From NCBI GenBank assembly GCA_022614705.1, contig JAKEIB010000137.1:1-55003 (forward strand): a stretch of 55,003 nt of DNA. The letters run 5' to 3'. Below the pieces are notes generated by a model, which ran no database searches, was not told where the DNA came from, and was given only the letters and a program-made list of their open reading frames with translations. The translations under genes were made by a program, and so were the position numbers. The DNA is from Planctomycetota bacterium (GTDB lineage: Bacteria; Planctomycetota; Planctomycetia; Pirellulales; Lacipirellulaceae). The first letter of the stretch is position 1, and every line of letters starts with the position of its first letter. Below, piece by piece: positions 1-8,107 of this stretch.

Positions 1-444
1 TACTTGATAACCGCTCGTCGGCCGGGGCGCCTCCATGGTGATGCAGTAGTCCTGGAAGCCGACGGATTGCCAAAATGCCCGACCTGCGACATTACTAACC
101 AGTACGTCTATTCGGACTCGAGGTGCGTCCGCCCATGCGTTGCGCCAAAGCCAGCGGAGCGCATTTCGAGCAACGTGTTGTCGTCGCCATTCAGGCACAA
201 CGAACAACTGACGCAAATATACGAATTCCGGCTCGCGACGGAACAATGTATAACCAATAGCGTCGGTTCCGTCCTCGAACAGTACAGCTTCGTATTCTCC
301 TCGCAGCCATCCGGCCATGCGCTCGGTAAGCTGTAGTAGGTTCATCCGATTTCGATGGCCTTCGTCGCGAATGAGCTGCTGATTCAGCGGCGCGAGCAGC
401 TCCGCGTCCTCCGGCGTGGCGAAGCGGTAGTGGATTGGGTGCAT
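1..444 (-). CDS. GNAT-family N-acetyltransferase, 3' end outside the window
   Basis: The reading frame opens with ATG at 444 and stays open to base 1, giving 148 residues with no stop, so the C-terminus lies outside the window. The start MHPIHYRFATPEDAELLAPL is a typical GNAT beginning with a strand followed by the 'TPEDA' turn. A central FVYLRQLFVVPEWRRQ segment matches the beta4/alpha3 acetyl-CoA site, although the usual Q/RxxGxG/A is degenerate (RRQHVA). The end, with NVAGRAFWQSVGFQDY, is the classical C-terminal GNAT strand (N...A..FW...GF). It probably transfers an acetyl group to an amine; the substrate is unknown. It starts 13 bases after the Uma2 stop on the same strand, so the two may be co-transcribed. 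Confidence 0.85.
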   Translation of the reverse strand, partial: MHPIHYRFATPEDAELLAPLNQQLIRDEGHRNRMNLLQLTERMAGWLRGEYEAVLFEDGTDAIGYTLFRREPEFVYLRQLFVVPEWRRQHVARNALRWLWRNAWADAPRVRIDVLVSNVAGRAFWQSVGFQDYCITMEAPRPTSGYQV

Positions 445-457
445 GATGCGCCACGGA

Positions 458-1009
458 CTATCGAAACAACTCATCAACTGCACAAGAAAACCCCGGCACG
501 AGCGGCTCGCCTTCGAGCACTTCGCCGGCGGTCTTCACTTGCACATTGGTGCGCGAGAGATAGATCGTGACCGTCTCCAGCTTTGGATCGACGATCCACA
601 CCGCGGTGCAACCAGCAGCGAGCCAAGCGTCGACCTTCTCATCCACTTCGCCCGTTCGATCTCCTGGCGAAAGCACCTCGACTGCTAAGTCCGGAGCACC
701 TGGCCAAAATCCCCGTTCGGGCAATTCCTCCGGTACATTTTCTGTCGCGACGAATGCGATATCCGGGGCACGGACCGTGTCGGGGTTCGTTGCAAGGCGA
801 AATCCGGTTTCGGCCCCGAACATCATACCGAGCTGGTGTTGATCAATAAACGAAGCAAGTTTGACGTGTAGCTTGCTGACGACATTCCCGTGTCGCCATC
901 CGGAAGGTGACATTACGCGGAGTTCTCCTGCCACAAGTTCGTAGCGCTTGCCCGTGCCGGTCGGCATGGCCAGCAGTTCGTCGGCGGTAACGAGTGCAGT
1001 CGTGCTCAT
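458..1009 (-). CDS. Uma2 family (DUF820) putative restriction-endonuclease-fold protein
   Basis: 183 residues, the usual length for this family. The PD-(D/E)xK-like core is visible: RAPDIAFVATENV (acidic residue in a strand), then PDLAVEVLSPGD (the D...E-V-x-S-P signature), then DEKVDAWLAAGCTAVWIVDP and a C-terminal strand with TVTIY. Uma2 proteins are extremely multiplied in Planctomycetota and Cyanobacteria; a nuclease role is inferred from the fold and the biological function is not established. It lies directly upstream of the partial GNAT on the same strand and 24 bases downstream of the oxidoreductase gene. A second, distant paralogue is at 47977-48591. Confidence 0.9.
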   Translation of the reverse strand: MSTTALVTADELLAMPTGTGKRYELVAGELRVMSPSGWRHGNVVSKLHVKLASFIDQHQLGMMFGAETGFRLATNPDTVRAPDIAFVATENVPEELPERGFWPGAPDLAVEVLSPGDRTGEVDEKVDAWLAAGCTAVWIVDPKLETVTIYLSRTNVQVKTAGEVLEGEPLVPGFSCAVDELFR

Positions 1010-1033
1010 ACTGTTGGATTATAACAACGGCGC

Positions 1034-3322
1034 CTAATGTGTGACTACACTGGCGAATCGTTGCTCATTTCGCGTGTCGGCCTTCGAGGCGATCGGCTCG
1101 ACGCGGACGACGACGCCCTTGAACGCCGGCGTTTTGCTTTGCGGGTCGATGGTGCGGCTGATGAGGACGTTGCATTCGGGATAGTACATCGCGGCGTTGC
1201 CGGGCTTGATTGGGGGGAACGTGGTAGCGCGGATGTTGTGCATGGAGCCGGCGGGGCCGTGGATGGTTACGCGCATTCCGTCGCTAAGCCGCAAGCGGCA
1301 GAGGTCGTTGGGGTGAAGCAGGATGACGTCGCGGCGGTCGATGCCGCGGTAGACGTCTTCGTCTTCGTAGACGACCGTGTTGAACTGGCCTTCGCTGCGC
1401 AGGGTCATGAGGCGAATTTCGGCGGCGGCGGTGCCTTGCAAGTCGGGTAACTCGTGCGTGTGGATGCGCGCGCGGCCGTCGGGCGTGGCGAATTGCGGCA
1501 CGTGGAACGTTCGGCCGGCGATGTGGAATTCCTGCTTGGTCTGGTCGATATCCGCCATTTTTTCAAAGCCGGGAATGATGCGGGCAATCGCGTGGCGAAT
1601 CTGCGACGTCGAGCGCATCGAGGACCAATCGATCGGCGTAGCTGCGGGCGGCCCGGCTGCGGCGTTTGCGACAGGCGAGCCGCCTGTCGCCACGTTTTTG
1701 AACACGCCTTCCGCGATGCTGGCGATCACATCGACTTCGCTGCGCGTTCCCGCGTGGCGTTGCGGGCCGCCGTCGCTCATGCGGATGTAATTGAACATCG
1801 ACTCTTGCGTGGTGGACTGCGGCTCTTCGTCGCGGGCGGATACTGGCAGGATGATCGTTTCGCGCGCTAAGCCGCAAGCGTGGCCCGTGTTTAAGGTCGT
1901 GCTGAGGTAAGTGATGTGGTCAAGGTTACCGATGGCTTGCGCCGCAAACTTTGCATCGGGATTGGAGCCGTACAAATTTCCACCGACGCAGAATCCGACT
2001 TTCAATTCGCCGGCATCGGCACCTTCGATGCAAGCCATCGTATCGCGACCGGGTGTGGTAGGCAGCGACACGCCAAAGTGATTCTGCAGCCGGTCAAAGA
2101 TCGCGTCTTTGAGTTTGGGCGTTACGCCCACCGAGCCGATGCCCTGCACGTTCGAGTGGCCGCGGATCGGCATGAGGCCGCAGCCGGGGCGGCCCACCAT
2201 GCCGCGCAATAGCGCGAGGTTTGCGATGGCCTGCACGTTCTTCACGCCGTGTGCGTGATGCGTAATGCCCATCGTCCAACTAAACACGACGTTCTTGGCC
2301 GCCGCGTAGCACTTCACGATCTTTTCGATGTCGTCGCTCGCAACGCCGCTCTTGGCGATGATTTCGTCCCAAGAAATCTCTTCCAGCCGCGCCTTCAATT
2401 CGGGCCAACCCTGGCAATGGTTTTCCAGATACGACTCGTCGTGCGCGCCGAGCTCGACGACGCGTTTGGCGACGCCCGTGAGCAGCGCCAGATCACCACC
2501 GATGTGCGGCTGAATATAGAGGCTTGCGATGTTGCTGCCGAACAGCAGGCTTTTGATGTCGCTCGGCACGCTGAATCGCACGAGGCCGGTTTCAACGATT
2601 GGGTTGATGACGATCACCTTGCCGCCGCGACGGCGCACGTGCAAGAGCGTGCGCATCAGCCGGGGGTGATTGCTGGCCGGGTTGCCGCCGATGACGAACA
2701 CAAGGTCGGCGTGCTCGAGGTCCTCCAGTTGGATGGTCGCCGTGCCGCTGCCGGTGACGCTCGCCAAACCGACGCCGCTCGCCTGGTGACAATAGTAACT
2801 GCAGTTGTTGACGTTGTTCGTGCCGTACAGCCGCGCGAAGAGCTGCAGCAAGAAGCCGGCTTCGTTGCTACTGCGGCCGCTAAAGTACCAGAACGTTTCA
2901 TCGGCTGGCGTCGCGCACAGCTTGGCGACGATGCGCTCGAGCGCTTCGTCCCAGGAGATCGGCGTGTAGCGACCAGACTCACGCGTATAGAGCACGGGCT
3001 CGACCAGTCGGCCGCAAGCTTCGAGCTCGCGGGGCGACAACCTTTGCAGTTCGCGCGGCGAGTACCGCTGCCAGAAATCGCTGCGGATGGCGCCCTGCAT
3101 ATCCGCGACCATCGCCTGCAAACTCTTCTTACATACTTCGGGGAAATGCCCCAGCTCGTTGACCATTCCGCCGCGCTGGCCGCCCATGCCGAGCGCGCAC
3201 GTTTTGCAGGCGTTCTTCGAGCGCATGGCCCGCCACAGCTTCAACAAGCCGCCGGCCTCGCGAGCCTTTCGCCAGGTATAAAAAACGGCGGGCCAACCGC
3301 CGCCCGATTTGTACTTCTTCAT
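1034..3322 (-). CDS. FdhF/YdeP-like molybdopterin oxidoreductase, alpha subunit
   Basis: 762 residues, matching the length of the FdhF-like/YdeP 'oxidoreductase alpha (molybdopterin) subunit' family. An N-terminal CKTCALG segment is the reduced cysteine cluster region of this branch. Typical molybdopterin-binding stretches follow: FWYFSGRSSNEAGFLLQLFA, then TNNVNNCSYYCHQASGVGLA, GGNPASNHPRL and a C-terminal dinucleotide-binding domain with PDGRARIHTHE and LHPNDLCRLRLSDG. The family uses bis-MGD molybdenum or tungsten chemistry; YdeP is linked to acid resistance in E. coli, but its substrate is not settled. There is no signal peptide, so it is probably cytoplasmic. No partner Fe-S subunit and no fdhD-like gene occur in the window. 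ATG at 3322 starts the conserved MKKYKSGGG. Confidence 0.9.
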   Translation of the reverse strand: MKKYKSGGGWPAVFYTWRKAREAGGLLKLWRAMRSKNACKTCALGMGGQRGGMVNELGHFPEVCKKSLQAMVADMQGAIRSDFWQRYSPRELQRLSPRELEACGRLVEPVLYTRESGRYTPISWDEALERIVAKLCATPADETFWYFSGRSSNEAGFLLQLFARLYGTNNVNNCSYYCHQASGVGLASVTGSGTATIQLEDLEHADLVFVIGGNPASNHPRLMRTLLHVRRRGGKVIVINPIVETGLVRFSVPSDIKSLLFGSNIASLYIQPHIGGDLALLTGVAKRVVELGAHDESYLENHCQGWPELKARLEEISWDEIIAKSGVASDDIEKIVKCYAAAKNVVFSWTMGITHHAHGVKNVQAIANLALLRGMVGRPGCGLMPIRGHSNVQGIGSVGVTPKLKDAIFDRLQNHFGVSLPTTPGRDTMACIEGADAGELKVGFCVGGNLYGSNPDAKFAAQAIGNLDHITYLSTTLNTGHACGLARETIILPVSARDEEPQSTTQESMFNYIRMSDGGPQRHAGTRSEVDVIASIAEGVFKNVATGGSPVANAAAGPPAATPIDWSSMRSTSQIRHAIARIIPGFEKMADIDQTKQEFHIAGRTFHVPQFATPDGRARIHTHELPDLQGTAAAEIRLMTLRSEGQFNTVVYEDEDVYRGIDRRDVILLHPNDLCRLRLSDGMRVTIHGPAGSMHNIRATTFPPIKPGNAAMYYPECNVLISRTIDPQSKTPAFKGVVVRVEPIASKADTRNEQRFASVVTH

Positions 3323-3346
3323 GGAATCGAATTAACGTGGGATGCC

Positions 3347-3419
3347 TCACGCAAAGGCGCTAAGGCGCTAAGGATCCGACCAATGAGTCGTTTCTTTGCG
3401 CCTTTGCGTCTTTGCGTGA
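3347..3419. repeat. Imperfect inverted repeat (CACGCAAAGGCGC type)
   Basis: Arms 3347-3372 and 3394-3419 pair at 23 of 26 positions around a 21-base loop. The motif is a run of CGCAAAG/CGCTAAG units. It sits between the divergently transcribed oxidoreductase and aroA genes. Confidence 0.8.
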
Positions 3420-3524
3420 TACATGATCGTGACTAGAGAATCGTGAGCATCTTCGATACTCTATAGCATATCAGATTGTGAACCTCCTTCGCACGACGTT
3501 GTCGCGCAACGGTCGCCTCATCGA

Positions 3525-4820
3525 ATGCATGATCCCCTGGAAATAACGTCTGTTTCGCAGCCCGTGCGCGGACGCGTTCAGCCGCCCGGATCGAAGAGCA
3601 TCACCAACCGGGCCTTGGTGTGTGCGGCGTTGGCGCACGGCGTTTCGACGCTCCGCGGCGCTCTGGATAGCGAAGACACGCGTGTGATGATCGAAGATCT
3701 CCGCTCGTTGGGGTTCGAGATAGACTCGCACGATGCCGGAACAATTCTCGTGGTTCGCGGCGCGGATGGACGCATCCCGGCGCTCGAAGCCGAGTTGTTT
3801 TGCGCCAACAGCGGCACGACGATGCGATTTCTCACGGCGCTCACAACGCTTGGGCATGGGTCGTTTCGACTCGATGGCGTCGAACGCATGCGCGCCCGGC
3901 CAATCGGCGATTTGCTCGACGCACTCAATCAATTGGGCGCGCAAGCCGTCAGTGAGAACGACGACGAATGTCCGCCCGTCGTCGTTCATGCCAACGGTTT
4001 GCCCGGCGGCGCGGCGACCGTCCGTGGCGACATTTCCAGTCAATTTCTTAGCGCGCTGCTGATGGCCGCGCCTTATGCGTTATCCCCGGTCGAACTGACG
4101 ATCGAGGGGCGACTGGTCTCCGTTCCCTATGTGGACATGACTCGCCGCGTGATGCAAGCGTTTGGCGTCGATGTGGTCGCGACCGCGAACTTTAGTTCAC
4201 TCAAGATTTCGAATCGCCGGCGCTATCGCGGACGCGATTACGCGATCGAACCCGACGCATCCGCGGCGAGTTATTTTTTCGCGGCGGCGGCAATCACCGG
4301 GGGCTGCGTGCGAGTCGACGGGCTCAGTTTCGACAGCCTGCAAGGCGATGTGGCGTTCGTCGAGTGCCTCAAGCAGATGGGCGCGGAAGTTGAATACGGC
4401 GACGACTACTCCATCACCGTTGAAGGCCGCGCTTTGAAGGGCATTGATGTCGACATGAACGCCATCAGCGACACGGTTCAAACGCTGGCGGTGGTCGCCC
4501 TGTTTGCCGATGGAGCGACGACGATTCGCAACGTCGCGCACATTCGCCACAAGGAAACCGACCGCATCGCCGCCTTGGCGACCGAACTTCGCAAGCTTGG
4601 CGCAACCGTCACTGAATGGGACGATGGGCTCACGATCGACCCCGGCCAATTACACGCCGGCACAATCGAGACATACAACGATCACCGTATGGCGATGAGC
4701 TTCGCACTGGCCGGGCTGCGAATTCCAGGCGTGCGGATTGCGAACCCGAAGTGCGTCGAAAAAACGTACCCGAACTTCTTTCGCGACCTGACGGTATTGA
4801 TCAGCGGGCAGCAGTATTAA
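3525..4820 (+). CDS. aroA: 3-phosphoshikimate 1-carboxyvinyltransferase (EPSP synthase)
   Basis: Catalyses transfer of the enolpyruvyl group of phosphoenolpyruvate to shikimate-3-phosphate, the penultimate step towards chorismate and the aromatic amino acids; cytoplasmic. It has 431 residues, the normal size. Diagnostic motifs are present in order: PPGSKSITNRAL near residue 20 (PEP/S3P binding), CANSGTTMRFLTAL near residue 90, SSQFLSALLMAAPY, and near the C-terminus HIRHKETDRIAALATELRKLG and YNDHRMAMSFALAGL. ATG at 3525 places the GSKS motif at the expected distance. The gene stands alone between two minus-strand genes. Its promoter should lie in the 200 bases upstream, which also contain an inverted repeat. 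Confidence 0.97.
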   Translation: MHDPLEITSVSQPVRGRVQPPGSKSITNRALVCAALAHGVSTLRGALDSEDTRVMIEDLRSLGFEIDSHDAGTILVVRGADGRIPALEAELFCANSGTTMRFLTALTTLGHGSFRLDGVERMRARPIGDLLDALNQLGAQAVSENDDECPPVVVHANGLPGGAATVRGDISSQFLSALLMAAPYALSPVELTIEGRLVSVPYVDMTRRVMQAFGVDVVATANFSSLKISNRRRYRGRDYAIEPDASAASYFFAAAAITGGCVRVDGLSFDSLQGDVAFVECLKQMGAEVEYGDDYSITVEGRALKGIDVDMNAISDTVQTLAVVALFADGATTIRNVAHIRHKETDRIAALATELRKLGATVTEWDDGLTIDPGQLHAGTIETYNDHRMAMSFALAGLRIPGVRIANPKCVEKTYPNFFRDLTVLISGQQY

Positions 4821-4882
4821 GGAAGAGTGAACACTAGCGTGTCGTCAAAGCGTTGATGCAAGAAGCGTCGATAACGACGCCG

Positions 4883-5170
4883 TTACTTGGGGCGAACGGA
4901 GATCGGCATCACGTCGGTCGTGATAGCACTCGCGCCTAAGCCAGACGGGCCGATCCCAGCGGCCGCGGACGTTTGTAACAACTGCTCGGCCCGTTCCAAT
5001 AGTGACAGGCTTGAGCTTGGCGGAGGATAAGCGCCCGAGCTTGGGTCGCAGGCCTCAAAGCGGGCCCCGCAGTGCTGGCAGATGACCTGTTTGCCCAGAT
5101 ACTGTACGCGGACTTGTAAATTCCGCCCACAGGTGGGGCATTCTTGCACAAAATACGTGTTTCGCGTCAT
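4883..5170 (-). CDS. Small zinc-ribbon protein, planctomycete type
   Basis: The frame extends upstream to 5338, but ATG at 5170 has an AGGAG ribosome-binding site eight bases before it and begins the conserved part, giving 95 residues. The N-terminus carries two CxxC knuckles, CPTCGRN near residue 10 and CQHCGARF near residue 31, separated by VRVQYLGKQV, a compact treble-clef or zinc-ribbon that probably binds one zinc. The remainder is low complexity (PPPSSSLS) and ends TDVMPISVRPK. Similar ribbons occur at the front of many planctomycete proteins. The function is unknown; it could bind a protein or nucleic acid partner. Convergent with aroA. Confidence 0.75.
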   Translation of the reverse strand: MTRNTYFVQECPTCGRNLQVRVQYLGKQVICQHCGARFEACDPSSGAYPPPSSSLSLLERAEQLLQTSAAAGIGPSGLGASAITTDVMPISVRPK

Positions 5171-5410
5171 ATCGGCATCTCCTGCTACCCGCGAAATCCC
5201 CCATGATCCGTCGCGCGACGTTTCAGTATAAGCGCGTCGGCCGGCAGATTCAATGATTTTGGTTCCGAGCGGCGGACGAAGCATATAAAACGGGCGTCCT
5301 AAGCTTTTGCCATCAGGCGACTTGGGGCTGGCCCGCAACGAGCGCGAGTTTTCTTCGTCCCAGAGAAGCGAGTTTTTTCTGGCGCGTCAAACCGACCAAG
5401 TGTCCAGCTT

Positions 5411-6043
5411 ATGCAACTCTCATACCCGTGGCGTTCACAATTCAGAGACCAGCGATACCGGCATCCGGTTCGCGCCGCGATGGCGCTTGTTTGCCTGCTG
5501 CTCGTCGGCGAAGTGATTGCATCGCCGCAGGCAAAAACGCCGGATTTCGACGCTGTCGCGAAAGTGGTTCGGTCGCACTTTGCGTCGCGACCCGGTTACC
5601 AGGATGGCGACCTCATTTCTCGGTCGCAGATTGACGCGGTGCTCGAAAGCGCTGCAGCGGCTGGTTGGAAAGTGCACAATGGCCGCGAGATTGTGGAGCT
5701 TGGACTGCCAGACAACTCATTCTTAGTCCGTGAGCTTTCCACGCCAACAGGACGAAAGTTCATGCGCAAGATTGCGACGCTTCCCGGCGGGTACTCGCAT
5801 CTCGATCGGCTGACGTCGATCCCTCGGGGCGAGGCGATTGTGCGTGAACTGATTCGCAAGCCGGGCGGCGATGAGATGGTCGCCTATCTGGCGACAACCA
5901 AAGGTGGGCGCCGACTGGGCAAATCGCTGTCCGGAGTGCGCGGCGGCGCCGACGTCAACAAACCCACTGGCCGAGTCTACACGGCAGACGACTTGCTGGA
6001 CGTGCTGCAGCAAGCTTACAAGAACCGGTTTCATAACCTGTAG
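5411..6043 (+). CDS. Conserved secreted protein of unknown function
   Basis: 210 residues. A basic n-region (RSQFRDQRYRHPVR) precedes the hydrophobic stretch AAMALVCLLLVGEVIA and a plausible signal peptidase site after VIASPQA. The mature part is mixed alpha/beta without cysteines, with the segments ISRSQIDAVLESAAAAGWKV and GLPDNSFLVRELSTPTGRKF. I do not recognise a named domain. ATG at 5411 is used; an internal ATG at 5480 would lose the charged n-region. The last two codons and the stop (CTG TAG at 6038-6043) merge with the palindromic repeat that starts at 6039, so the original C-terminus may have been altered by the repeat. Confidence 0.65.
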   Translation: MQLSYPWRSQFRDQRYRHPVRAAMALVCLLLVGEVIASPQAKTPDFDAVAKVVRSHFASRPGYQDGDLISRSQIDAVLESAAAAGWKVHNGREIVELGLPDNSFLVRELSTPTGRKFMRKIATLPGGYSHLDRLTSIPRGEAIVRELIRKPGGDEMVAYLATTKGGRRLGKSLSGVRGGADVNKPTGRVYTADDLLDVLQQAYKNRFHNL

Positions 6044-6100
6044 CTGGGGTCTGTGACCCCGGCTGATGCAAGCAAACCGGCCTCACAGAGGCCAGCTACA
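6039..6100. repeat. 62-bp nested palindrome, GTAGCTGG family, copy 1
   Basis: Begins TGTAGCTGG and ends CCAGCTACA. Each arm contains its own hairpin (GGGGTC-TGTG-style and GGCCTC-style stems), so the element can fold as one long stem or as two small ones. Copy 2 is at 26941-27002 in the opposite orientation and a diverged copy is at 21462-21524. It provides the TAG stop of the preceding gene. Confidence 0.85.
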
Positions 6101-6176
6101 ACGTGGCTCAAAACGGCTGCGCCGTAACAGTAGAAGGCGTCTCTAACGCCGATCTAGCGCGGCAAATTAACTCGCG

Positions 6177-7130
6177 TCATCGCATGCTTGTGCGTGGGCG
6201 GAAACCGTCGTTGCGGCCGATCGTGGGCGGACCAGATTCGTATCCAGGGATGCGTATTCGCGGCATGCTGGGCGCCATCATGTCCGGCGGCGAAGGCACG
6301 GCGCGTAAGCGCACGTCCATCGTGTGAGCAACCGACGCTTGCGGCATCGCGCTCGTCGGAAACAACGGCGGTGGGGCTAGTGCCAAAGGCTGACCGATGG
6401 GTTGGGCGACGATTGGCTGCGGATTCATGGGCGCTACGTAATTCGTTGCCGGTACGCTCTGTTGCGCGATCTGCGGCGAGCGCCACGGACTCGTCACGGC
6501 CGATTCGGCGTTGGTGATCACCGGTGCGCCGTACGACGCCTGCGCAATATCTTGAGGTTGCGGCGACATCGTGGGTGGAACTTGTTGTGGAGCGGGCACT
6601 GGTTGCTGCGATGATGCGAGCGCCACGGGACCGCTCGGCGTAAACGGCTGCGGCTCGGGCGGCAACTGTGGCGGCAATGCGAAGCGTAGCGAATCTCCGT
6701 CAGAGGGAATCGCAACGGACGGCTCGTTTGATGCAACCACCGATTGCTTCGGCGCGGCATTCTCTTGCGAAATAGTCGTTTGCGGCGCAACGGCCGCCGT
6801 TGTCGCGGGCGCGGCCGATGCGCCGCGTGGCGACGCCCACTTCAAGTATTCGGTGGCAGACGGCATCTCCGGCGCCTCGGCTGAAGCAATGGCCGCATTC
6901 GCATTCGGTTGATCGACGCCGCTTTGCATCACCGGCAACGGGTCGCCCGGATAGTACGGCTGCGCTTGGCCGGGCAGCAGCGAGCGTGTGGCCGGCGGCG
7001 GCACGCGGTTCGGCGCGAGAAACGGATTCACAATGCCGCCTTGTGGCGTACGACAACCGCCGGCGCTAAACGAAACTGCAAGCGCGACGAGTGCCGCGGC
7101 CTGGCTCAATTTCGGATGAATCCGTATCAT
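6177..7130 (-). CDS. Proline-rich putative lipoprotein
   Basis: 317 residues. The N-terminus MIRIHPKLSQAAALVALAVS has a basic start and a hydrophobic core, followed by FSAGGCRT, a plausible lipobox with Cys26 as the lipidated residue. The mature protein is low complexity, rich in Pro, Gln, Ala and Ser (for example PPQLPPEPQPFTPSGPVALA), with no recognisable catalytic domain, and ends with RIPGYESGPPTIGRNDG. It is likely anchored in the membrane facing the periplasm and intrinsically disordered; the function is unknown. A second small secreted gene lies upstream on the same strand, 313 bases away, separated by inverted repeats. Confidence 0.7.
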   Translation of the reverse strand: MIRIHPKLSQAAALVALAVSFSAGGCRTPQGGIVNPFLAPNRVPPPATRSLLPGQAQPYYPGDPLPVMQSGVDQPNANAAIASAEAPEMPSATEYLKWASPRGASAAPATTAAVAPQTTISQENAAPKQSVVASNEPSVAIPSDGDSLRFALPPQLPPEPQPFTPSGPVALASSQQPVPAPQQVPPTMSPQPQDIAQASYGAPVITNAESAVTSPWRSPQIAQQSVPATNYVAPMNPQPIVAQPIGQPLALAPPPLFPTSAMPQASVAHTMDVRLRAVPSPPDMMAPSMPRIRIPGYESGPPTIGRNDGFRPRTSMR

Positions 7131-7155
7131 CCGCGTGTTCCTTGTGACGCGCTCC

Positions 7156-7220
7156 GCTGCGCCTCGCGGCTAAACGAACGAGCGCATCTGTTACGTGAAT
7201 GTTTGGCCGCGAGGCGCAAG
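7156..7220. repeat. Inverted repeat, CGCGGCTAAAC family
   Basis: Arms 7156-7175 and 7201-7220 pair at 17 of 20 positions. Single arms with the same core CGTCGCGGCTAAACG recur at 31477-31490 and 40001-40015, in both cases at the junction of two convergent genes. Confidence 0.75.
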
Positions 7221-7365
7221 CCGAGCGCGAAGTCCGACGAGCGATTGGTAGATGAGTAGGGGCCGCAAGGATAACGGCGTCGCGGTGTATGTCCAGAGCG
7301 ATTTAGGCGATATGTCTCGGGCGATGGCTGGGTCCGAGTCCGCCCAGATTGCAAAAAAAGCCAAA

Positions 7366-7398
7366 GGGCAGAGTCCACCGCGGACTCTGCCCCAGGCA
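7366..7398. repeat. Perfect 11-bp hairpin with dispersed 19-bp core
   Basis: GGGCAGAGTCC (7366-7376) pairs perfectly with 7382-7392 over a 5-base loop. The 19 bases from 7380 to 7398 recur identically at 38479-38497, where they form the right arm of another hairpin. Confidence 0.8.
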
Positions 7399-7443
7399 AC
7401 ATGCACGAAAGGCAGACGTTTTCGGTTGCTAGCGGCCAGAATG

Positions 7444-7872
7444 TCAGCGATCGACTTGGGCTACCGCTCGGTTCGCTGCCACGAACGGATTGATCACAAC
7501 GAGGGGCTCGGTGCGCGCGCTGGTAGCGGCACTGCGGTCCGACTTCGCCTTGGCCGGCTTCGCTTCCGTGCTGTCCACGTGCGGATTAATGATCTCGAGC
7601 GGTTTAACTTCGCCGACGATTTCCGGCGTCATCACGTGCGGCGGGTAGGCGAACGGGCTGTAGCCGTAGGTCCGCGGAACCGGATAGCTGTAGTACACGG
7701 GCGGGAAGGCGGCGAAGTGCGGCACTTCGTAGCGCAGAATGTTGTACAGGTAGCCGTAACCGTAACCCCAGTCGCAGCCGCCGCCGTAGCCACAGTCGGC
7801 GCGGGCCGATTTGGCCGTGGCGAATGACAGCGCGCCCAGCGCCGCGGCACAGATCAAAAAGTGTCGCATCAT
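7444..7872 (-). CDS. Small secreted Gly/Tyr/Pro-rich protein
   Basis: 142 residues. The signal peptide MMRHFLICAAALGALSFATA is followed by a cleavage-compatible KSARADCG. The mature N-terminus is strikingly rich in Gly and Tyr (CGYGGGCDWGYGYGYLYN), then PPVYYSYPVPRTYGYSPFAY, and the tail is Lys/Ala/Ser-rich. No catalytic motif is visible. Such Tyr/Gly-rich exported proteins are common in planctomycetes and could be cell-surface components; this is inference. A GAGGAA ribosome-binding site precedes the tandem ATG ATG at 7872 on the minus strand. ATG at 7869 is an equally possible start. Confidence 0.75.
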   Translation of the reverse strand: MMRHFLICAAALGALSFATAKSARADCGYGGGCDWGYGYGYLYNILRYEVPHFAAFPPVYYSYPVPRTYGYSPFAYPPHVMTPEIVGEVKPLEIINPHVDSTEAKPAKAKSDRSAATSARTEPLVVINPFVAANRAVAQVDR

Positions 7873-7942
7873 CGGATAGTTCCTCGGAGTGTTCCTGAAA
7901 GAAAAGGCAATGCAATTTGGTGGGCGATTAAAACTATCTGCA

Positions 7943-8004
7943 CTGTCACCCGGAGGTCCGCCGAGGGGTCCGGCCGGATTCCTCGGCGGACCTCGGAATG
8001 ACAG
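7943..8004. repeat. Inverted repeat with 24-bp arms
   Basis: Arms 7943-7966 and 7981-8004 pair at 21 of 24 positions, including a 14-bp perfect core (AGGTCCGCCGAGG type), around a 14-base loop. It lies upstream of queG. Confidence 0.85.
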
Positions 8005-8107
8005 CGAATGTGAATTTCGGACTTCGCCACCTATCTTCCAGGCTAATTGCCGGCGCCGGCAGATTCAACTCGATTCGTTCCGGGCCGAAAGACGCTAAAA
8101 TGGCCGT

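Larger units (their letters stand above)
7131..7443. other. Intergenic stretch holding two inverted repeats
   Basis: No convincing gene. It contains the inverted repeat at 7156-7220 and the perfect hairpin at 7366-7392 (both listed separately). The hairpin is followed, on the minus strand, by GGC and a short T-run (complement of 7352-7358), so it could also help terminate transcription coming from 7872. Confidence 0.6.

Noticed and set aside
458..1009. Uma2 gene and neighbouring GNAT considered as part of a restriction or defence island
   Set aside because: No methyltransferase, specificity subunit, integrase or other defence gene is adjacent; Uma2 genes are very common in this phylum.
2249..3436. 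Long open frame on the plus strand (395 codons) opposite the molybdopterin oxidoreductase
   Set aside because: Its translation has no recognisable motif and high Arg/His/Ala content; it is the antisense of a gene with clear family motifs.
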